Part shown: positions 62,449 through 64,000 of the stretch, one piece after another | Position numbering within the stretch: position 1 is the stretch's first letter | Layout: every line of letters starts with the position of its first letter | Assembly (NCBI GenBank): GCA_946886405.1 | Contig: CAMPIO010000003.1 | Coordinates: 1 to 64,000, forward strand | Reading direction: 5' to 3' | Source: an uncultured Pseudoxanthomonas sp. | GTDB lineage: Bacteria > Pseudomonadota > Gammaproteobacteria > Xanthomonadales > Xanthomonadaceae | DNA: 64,000 nucleotides | The notes under the pieces: generated by a model | Seen by the model: only the letters and a program-made list of their open reading frames with translations | What the model was told of the DNA's origin: nothing | Databases searched by the model: none | Made by a program: the position numbers and the translations under genes

Positions 62449-62814
62449 TCAGCCGCAGTTGACCGACGTCGCCGCGCCCTTGTCGTCGAGGATGATGTTC
62501 AGGCGGTTCGGGTTGAAGTCCATCGTCGCGGCGTCGCCGGGCTTCAGTGCGCGCACGGATTCCGACTTGCTGTCCGTCTTCGCCTGCTCGATGTCCTTCT
62601 CGCTTGCGGCCTTGCCGATGATCCATTGCGCCTGGGTGTCGTCGCAGGTGCCGGCGAGCTCGGTCGGTGCCGGTTCCGCAGGCGGGGGCGTGGCGGCTTC
62701 GCTGGCGGCGGCCTGCGACTGTGCGGCAGCGGCGGTCTGCTCGTCGGTATCGGGTGCGGAGCACGCGGCCAGCGAGAGGGACAGCAACAGGGCGGGAATC
62801 GCCGTTCGGATCAT
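62449..62814 (-). CDS. Peptidase-inhibitor I78-family lipoprotein
   Basis: 121 residues. Lipoprotein signal ending LAAC (C18), then an Ala/Gln/Pro-rich spacer, then an I78-like domain (about 55-121): CDDTQAQWIIGK, SVRALKPGDAATMDFNPNRLNIILDDKG and a terminal NCG. The two cysteines probably form a disulfide. Members inhibit serine proteases such as trypsin/subtilisin-like enzymes and are common in Stenotrophomonas and Xanthomonas. Convergent with the lipase gene. Confidence 0.85.
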   Translation of the reverse strand: MIRTAIPALLLSLSLAACSAPDTDEQTAAAAQSQAAASEAATPPPAEPAPTELAGTCDDTQAQWIIGKAASEKDIEQAKTDSKSESVRALKPGDAATMDFNPNRLNIILDDKGAATSVNCG

Positions 62815-62937
62815 GCGGAGCTCCGGAAGAAGGGTCTGAAGCAGAGATTACGCAGCGGACATTCGAGAGTCGTTAATTGAGGGCCGAACGGTGCAGCCGA
62901 GCAGACGTGGCCGCGTCGACATCGTTCGTGGTGAGCG

Positions 62938-63012
62938 TGTCGAACCACGCTCTCCACGGCACAGCAGGACCGCCCTGATCTGCCCCACCATCGCAAGGCA
63001 TGTGGTTCGACA
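62938..63012. repeat. 11-bp inverted repeat (TGTCGAACCAC), possible REP pair
   Basis: TGTCGAACCAC at 62938-62948 and its inverse GTGGTTCGACA at 63002-63012, 53 bases apart. The left copy also lies in the hairpin CGTGGT/ACCACG. It lies in the non-coding gap between the inhibitor and the following membrane-protein gene. Confidence 0.55.
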
Positions 63013-63047
63013 GTCCCCCCGCGAACGCACCGTAAACCCGGACCTGC

Positions 63048-64000
63048 TCAGGCCGCCACGCGCCGCCGCCGCTCCAGCCACCACAGCAGGCCGGCGGCGA
63101 ACAGCCAGCCGAGGAACCAGGGCCACGCCGACCCGCGGGGGCCTTCCGTTGTCGACGAGGCCGCAGTGCCGGAACGGGATGGCGACACCAACGGCTGCGT
63201 CTGTTCGTGCACCGCCATGGCGTGCAGGTGCGGTGCGTCGTCCCGGGCGCGGACGAAGAAAGGCGCGCTCGCATCGCCCATCGCCAGCCGGTGCCAGCCG
63301 GCCATGCGCGGCCAGAAACCGCCGCAGCCGGCCAGGCCGGTGGCCGGGTCGCGCTGCAGCCGGGTGACAGTGCCATCCGGCGCGGTGACCTGCGCCCCGG
63401 CGGCGAGGCCGCACAGCGTCACACGCTGCGCACTGCGCGCATCGTCCGGCGTTGCCAGTGTCCTCTCCGTGCCCGTCCGCGCGAGCGTACCCAGCGCCTG
63501 CGCCCACAGCACGGCATGCGCATCCGCGTGACCGGTCAGCGCCAGCGTGTAGGTGTCGGTCGGCGTCCATGCGCCGAGGCGGCCGCGCCCTTCCGCGCGC
63601 CACCACGCGACCACCGTGCCGTCGGCCGCGCGCAGCAGCGGGATCGCATCCGGCGATGTCGTGCGCAACGCCTGCCGCGTCAATGTCGGCAGTCCCGCCG
63701 GCACTGCATCGGCGTCGACCGGCGCATCCGCCGTGCCGGCGCCGCGGCGCGCGCGCCAGGCGTCGTCATCGGGCGCAGGACGCGGCAGCTTGAACTCCGC
63801 GTCATCGCTGCCGGTCAGCGCCAGGCCGAGCATGCGCTGCACGCCCGGCGCCAGCGCGCCATCGGCACGTACCAGCACGCCCAGGCCGTCGCGGATCGCC
63901 GCCGTAAGCGCCGCGCGCTGGCCGTCGCCGAGCGCGGCGGCGCTGCGCGCATCCACCAGCACCAGGTCGAAGCGCCGCAGCGTCTCGGCCGTCATCGGCA
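63048..64000 (-). CDS. C-terminal part of a membrane-anchored protein (runs off the window)
   Basis: At least 315 residues; the reading frame is open to the window end, so the N terminus lies outside. The visible part starts within a domain with FDLVLVDARSAAALGDGQR and DGLGVLVRADG, like a class I glutamine-amidotransferase-like fold (hydrophobic strand then acidic turn). A long Ala/Asp-rich region follows, and at the C terminus there is one membrane segment (WPWFLGWLFAAGLLWWLERRRR) with a basic tail. The overall pattern (extracytoplasmic domain plus terminal anchor) recalls Bat/aerotolerance-operon proteins. No enzyme motif is visible, and the name is not assigned. Confidence 0.7.
   Translation of the reverse strand, partial: PMTAETLRRFDLVLVDARSAAALGDGQRAALTAAIRDGLGVLVRADGALAPGVQRMLGLALTGSDDAEFKLPRPAPDDDAWRARRGAGTADAPVDADAVPAGLPTLTRQALRTTSPDAIPLLRAADGTVVAWWRAEGRGRLGAWTPTDTYTLALTGHADAHAVLWAQALGTLARTGTERTLATPDDARSAQRVTLCGLAAGAQVTAPDGTVTRLQRDPATGLAGCGGFWPRMAGWHRLAMGDASAPFFVRARDDAPHLHAMAVHEQTQPLVSPSRSGTAASSTTEGPRGSAWPWFLGWLFAAGLLWWLERRRRVAA

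Overview
The window is GC-rich chromosomal DNA from a gammaproteobacterium of the family Xanthomonadaceae (Xanthomonas / Stenotrophomonas / Pseudoxanthomonas group; genus not settled from sequence alone). The evidence is the gene order dnaA-dnaN-recF-gyrB-CPBP protease-M48 protease-TPR protein-tonB on one side of the origin and rpmH-rnpA-yidC-mnmE on the other, the monomeric isocitrate dehydrogenase together with aceK, and REP-type repeats with GTAG heads. No prophage, insertion sequence, CRISPR array, tRNA or rRNA is visible.

Region 1 (1-10230, all minus strand) is the replication and topology block running away from the origin: dnaA, an AT-rich dnaA-dnaN gap with DnaA boxes (probable oriC), dnaN, recF, gyrB, two membrane-associated proteases, a TPR protein and the 5' end of tonB. 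Three copies of a parS-like palindrome lie in and beside recF, so the chromosome-segregation centromere probably sits here. Region 2 (10434-15551, plus strand) is the divergent arm: rpmH, rnpA, yidC, mnmE and a TonB-domain lipoprotein.

Region 3 (15756-24653) holds an ABC exporter with an upstream S33 peptidase, an M50 membrane protease, a ferredoxin-NADP reductase and, divergently, a YadGH-type exporter, panE and a small membrane protein. Region 4 (24663-34482) holds tatD, hrpB and rluE, then a stress module in which an ECF sigma factor and anti-sigma factor are divergent from a catalase-like haem protein and a cytochrome b561. Both sides carry the same candidate sigma promoter. A secreted methyltransferase and an MDR oxidoreductase follow.

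Region 5 (34493-45966) is carbon metabolism: a Pat-type acyl-CoA-synthetase/GNAT fusion, aceK, a LysR regulator and monomeric icd, plus small lipoprotein and LysM genes and queF. Region 6 (46036-53680) contains a chagasin-like inhibitor, a lytic transglycosylase with a sugar-phosphate mutarotase, a Tet-like MFS pump, a PepSY protein, a BenE-like transporter and an unusual methylglyoxal-synthase-like protein that looks internally duplicated. Region 7 (53781-64000) has gltD-gltB, then a lipoprotein plus class-3-lipase pair that resembles an antibacterial effector/immunity module, an I78-type inhibitor lipoprotein and the 3' part of a membrane protein.

Six REP-like inverted repeats sit between genes, and in three cases the repeat supplies the stop codon of the neighbouring gene. 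The items most worth following up are the lipase/lipoprotein pair, the mirrored ECF promoters, the parS cluster, the duplicated methylglyoxal-synthase fold and the repeat-derived stop codons.
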